A DNA stretch of 64,000 bases. Source: Diphasiastrum complanatum (taxonomy: Eukaryota; Streptophyta; Lycopodiopsida; Lycopodiales; Lycopodiaceae). Positions 61,050 to 64,000 of this stretch are shown one piece after another; within the stretch, counting starts at the first letter, position 1, and every line of letters starts with the position of its first letter. Under the pieces are notes generated by a model. That model was given only the letters and a program-made list of their open reading frames with translations. It was not told where the DNA came from and did no database searches. The position numbers and the translations under genes are program-made. Location: NCBI GenBank assembly GCA_029204225.1, contig CM055095.1:36545078-36609077 (forward strand). The letters run 5' to 3'.

Positions 61050-61660
61050 TCACAGTTCGAAGCATAGTTGCCCGTTCCAGAACGGAATGCGTTCCATTCC
61101 GGAACTTGGCCAAAAACAAAGCGTGCCTTTCTAACAAAGCAATCGAGATTAAGGAACAGAATCGAGATACATAGCGTGGCTCAGAGAGCAATTCTAGCAC
61201 AGATATATAACATGGCTCAAACTCACCAACTAAGGAAGATGCTAGTTTCTAGCAAATAATTGTTTGCCTGTTAAATTCATACCTTCATGTTTCCAAGGCA
61301 TGTGTATTTCATCTCTGAACAAAAATAATCCATACTCTATTTTCACCAGTCATTTAGATTAAAACTTGCTTTATTCGATACAACAGAAGCCATACCTCCA
61401 AAATATTAAATAGTTGCCCGTCCCGTATGGAATCGCTACCTGAGCTAGAATCGCTATGATGTAAGTATGGAATCGCTATCTGAGCTAGAATCGCTATCTG
61501 AGCCACGTTATATATATCTGAGCTACTAATAGTTGCAGGTGGCACTATATTACCTGCTTTTTTATTTCTTTTAAAACGTTCCGACCCAGCACGTTCCGGA
61601 ACGTACTGTGTGGAACGAACAATACGTTCCGGCCCAAAAGGGTCGGAACGGGTTTCTAAG
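61050..61660. repeat. GTTCCGGAAC-rich element, possible MITE
   Basis: Both ends carry palindromic GTTCCGGAAC-type clusters (61068-61110 and 61577-61650) with loosely inverted CCCGTTCC termini. The middle holds repeated AATCGCTATCTGAGC units at 61430-61500 and their complement near 61140-61200. No coding. Borders approximate. Confidence 0.5.
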
Positions 61661-62523
61661 GTTGGAAGCCAGCAGGCTGCAAATCATTGAAATATAAATA
61701 TAAAATCCAAAAGAGTAATAATTTTATGGGTTGTCACTTGATACTAATCCAAGTGCCACATTATACATGTACGTTCCGGAGAAAAAAAAAACCAGACACA
61801 TTCCGTTTCATGTTCTGAAACAGCCATCAATGTTTCAAACACGATCCTTACAAAGAATAGTTCCAAATAATCACAATTTGAACATCTTCAAATCAGTACC
61901 AACCTACATCCTACTGTTCTAAATATTTTTACTTTATTTTTAAAAAATTTAGGTTCTCTATTGGTACTATGATTCACATCTTTTGGGATCTACGATTCAA
62001 ATCTTTGGCAGTTCTAAACCAAAATCAATTCGAATCTTCTGGAACTATCTGCTATTCATATGTAATGACCAGTGTTACCATGAACCCTAAACGATTTGAA
62101 CCTTTTGAGATCCATATCTTTAGGCAGTCTAGCTTTCCTTTCTGAACCCTAGCCAATTCAAATATTTGAATCTTTAACTTAATAATGTGAACACTGATAA
62201 ATTCCCATAATCTCGAAATGAGAATTTACAAAATTTATATGCAGAGACCAGTCTTGACTCTAAACATCAACCATATTCAACTTGGAACTTATATTATGAT
62301 TGATTCAAATCATCTCAAATTTAAATCTTCTAGTAGCATACAATAAATTTGCCTATGCAAAACCCGCATCGATTTGAATATTGTGGGTTGAGTATCTGCG
62401 AAATTCATGTCCATAAACATCAATCGATTCAAATCTTCTGGAGGTCTACTGTAATTGAACTAGCTTTGTATTGGGTAACTTACTTGATTCAAATATCTAG
62501 TATATTATATGTATACTCTGGGT

Positions 62524-62755
62524 CTAAGGAAGCGGATGGCGGATGCGGACGCGCCCGCGTCCGAATTTTTTTTTTTAATTTTTTTTATAACAAAATTTAA
62601 AAAAAAAAATTGTGTCCGGAACCCCGGACGCATCTGTTTTTTTTTTTCAAAAAAAAAAATTTAAAAAATAAAAAAAGACACGTCCGGGGGTCGGACGCGT
62701 CCGGGTCCGGACACCGGACGGGGGCAAAACGGCCCGGACCCTCATGTCTGGACCG
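62524..62755. repeat. CpG-rich GTCCGG palindromic array with T/A homopolymer cores
   Basis: Blocks of CGGACGCGTCCGG-like sequence alternate with T-run/A-run pairs (62569-62612 and 62637-62680). Each T-run and A-run pair flanked by GTCCG/CGGAC can fold into a hairpin. GC-rich in otherwise AT-rich DNA. Confidence 0.75.
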
Positions 62756-64000
62756 TAGTATGCTATTATACGTACTAGTATATCTAAGTGTAAATTTCCA
62801 CTATCTAGGTTTAAATATCTTGAGATCAAAAAGGAATCTTTTTTCTTTTTCAAATTTTTACAGATCTTGAAACAGCTCAATTCGAATTAAAACTGAATCA
62901 AATTGAATCTTGACTCAAAGGATGTAGCAGCAATATAGGACGGTTGTGGACATACATTGCAAATATACAGGAATTGACAAGGAATGGATGTTTATCTCAA
63001 CATTTGCTTTGCTTGCCACAGATTTGTTCAGCAATGCTCTCACACAAAGAAACTCTATCCCTAATATTATGGTCTTTTCTATGCAAAAGCACAATCTTGT
63101 TCCTTATCTTCTACAGTTGTATTGCAAAGCTGGTATTAGTGCCAGCGTTACTCCCACTTTACTCCTAGTACTATTAGCACTATTGCTGCTCCCAGCACCG
63201 CTGTGACCAGATACCAGCCAGCGCCAATTTCCCATGCCCCGTCAAGTTCTAGCGAGTAAAATTACTTTCTAGAGAAAGAAAATCCTAGAAAAAGAGAAAA
63301 GCGTGCTATACCAATATGGTCTACGTACCTTTTGGGTTTCAGCATTTGGTATAAGCGCCAGTTATAAGGCCCTTCAAATATTTTAACTTGGTGCCAAATT
63401 GAGGGTTACATCCTGGGACGCTAGCAACATGTTGTCGGGATCATTTGTAGAGACACCAATAGTATGTTGTCGGGACCATTCAATCTAGAAATTGCTTGTC
63501 TTCATAACTGTCGTAGCCTATCCCTACAACCCCAGCTTCGTATTTCCTGGAATCCATAGTTCTCAAATCTATATGGATGATGGCCTTACGTACATACAAG
63601 TTTTGCAGAAGATTAGCGATACATGACTCACTAATAGGCTATCAATCTGAGAGACTTAACAAAGTTACTTGTTCTAGTTTCCACGTATCTCTCATCATGT
63701 CATGTCTCCTGAGCATGTATATATACAGCATTAACTAGTGATTAAAAGAAGATTTAGTAGCCTAACAATAATCTAGTGTAATGTAATCATCAATTGCTAA
63801 CTACCAAATATAATTCTGCCATGAAGAGCAACGGCGAAGATGGTTGTCATTACGATACTGATAGTTAAGTCTCAACCCTAGGTGTTGATTCAAGTCGACT
63901 CGAGTTCGATGTCGAACCAACCAAAGCTGATATCAACCCAGAGCTCATATCGACCCAAGGGGAATTTTGACCCAAGGTCGATTCGGACCTCCCCTTTTTT
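62756..64000. other. Noncoding, no gene seen
   Basis: No recognisable protein or RNA gene. The last 120 bases carry degenerate repeats of TCGACCCAAGG-like sequence and run off the window. Confidence 0.45.

Overview
This is nuclear DNA from a land plant, probably a species with a large, repeat-rich genome. Two host genes support this. One is a plant-type eIF4B with a 4.2 kb intron. The other is an intronless plant H2B whose C-terminal end carries the plant AVTKFTS ubiquitination context. Everything else is dominated by decayed Ty1/copia and Ty3/gypsy retrotransposons, with one LINE fragment and seven very long (GA/CT)n arrays. A fern or other seed-free plant is possible, but the sequence alone does not decide this. 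There are no prokaryotic operons, CRISPR arrays, rRNA genes or convincing tRNA genes.

Layout. 1-6.6 kb: gypsy LTR edge, then two related copia remnants (family A here), one an LTR-PBS-RT/RNaseH-LTR deletion derivative, then a minus-strand copia RNaseH fragment. 6.6-14.2 kb: a minus-strand Ty3/gypsy element (Tat/Athila-like) with LTR, tRNA-Asp type PBS, gag with four zinc knuckles, protease, RT, a fragment of integrase and an extra downstream ORF in the env position. 14.5-17.5 kb: copia gag scrap, a perfect 61-bp triplication and noncoding DNA. 17.5-23.5 kb: eIF4B on the minus strand; its intron hosts a GA array and a hAT-like BED zinc-finger fragment. 24.3-28.1 kb: plus-strand copia of a second family (family B) with a double-knuckle gag. 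30.1-30.5 kb: histone H2B with CCAAT and TATA boxes. 30.8-37.4 kb: no convincing gene, several tandem duplications, a (CT)78 array and a G19 run. 37.4-53.6 kb: a dense nest of copia fragments in both orientations, including a solo LTR with a perfect 5-bp target-site duplication. 53.7-57.4 kb: a compound GA minisatellite in a gypsy-like LTR, then a LINE fragment. 57.4-64 kb: mostly noncoding, with possible exons of an unidentified minus-strand gene (59.2-60.8 kb) and two CpG-rich palindromic repeat clusters.

How it works together: only eIF4B (translation initiation) and H2B (chromatin) look functional. The transposons are inactivated by stops, frameshifts, deletions and nesting, and many of the readable stops are C:G to T:A changes, as expected of methylated, deaminating DNA. 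The most interesting signals are the four-knuckle gag plus extra ORF of the gypsy element, CT-tract expansion just downstream of LTR TATA boxes, and two 5' LTR ends fused head to head with primer-binding sites pointing outward.
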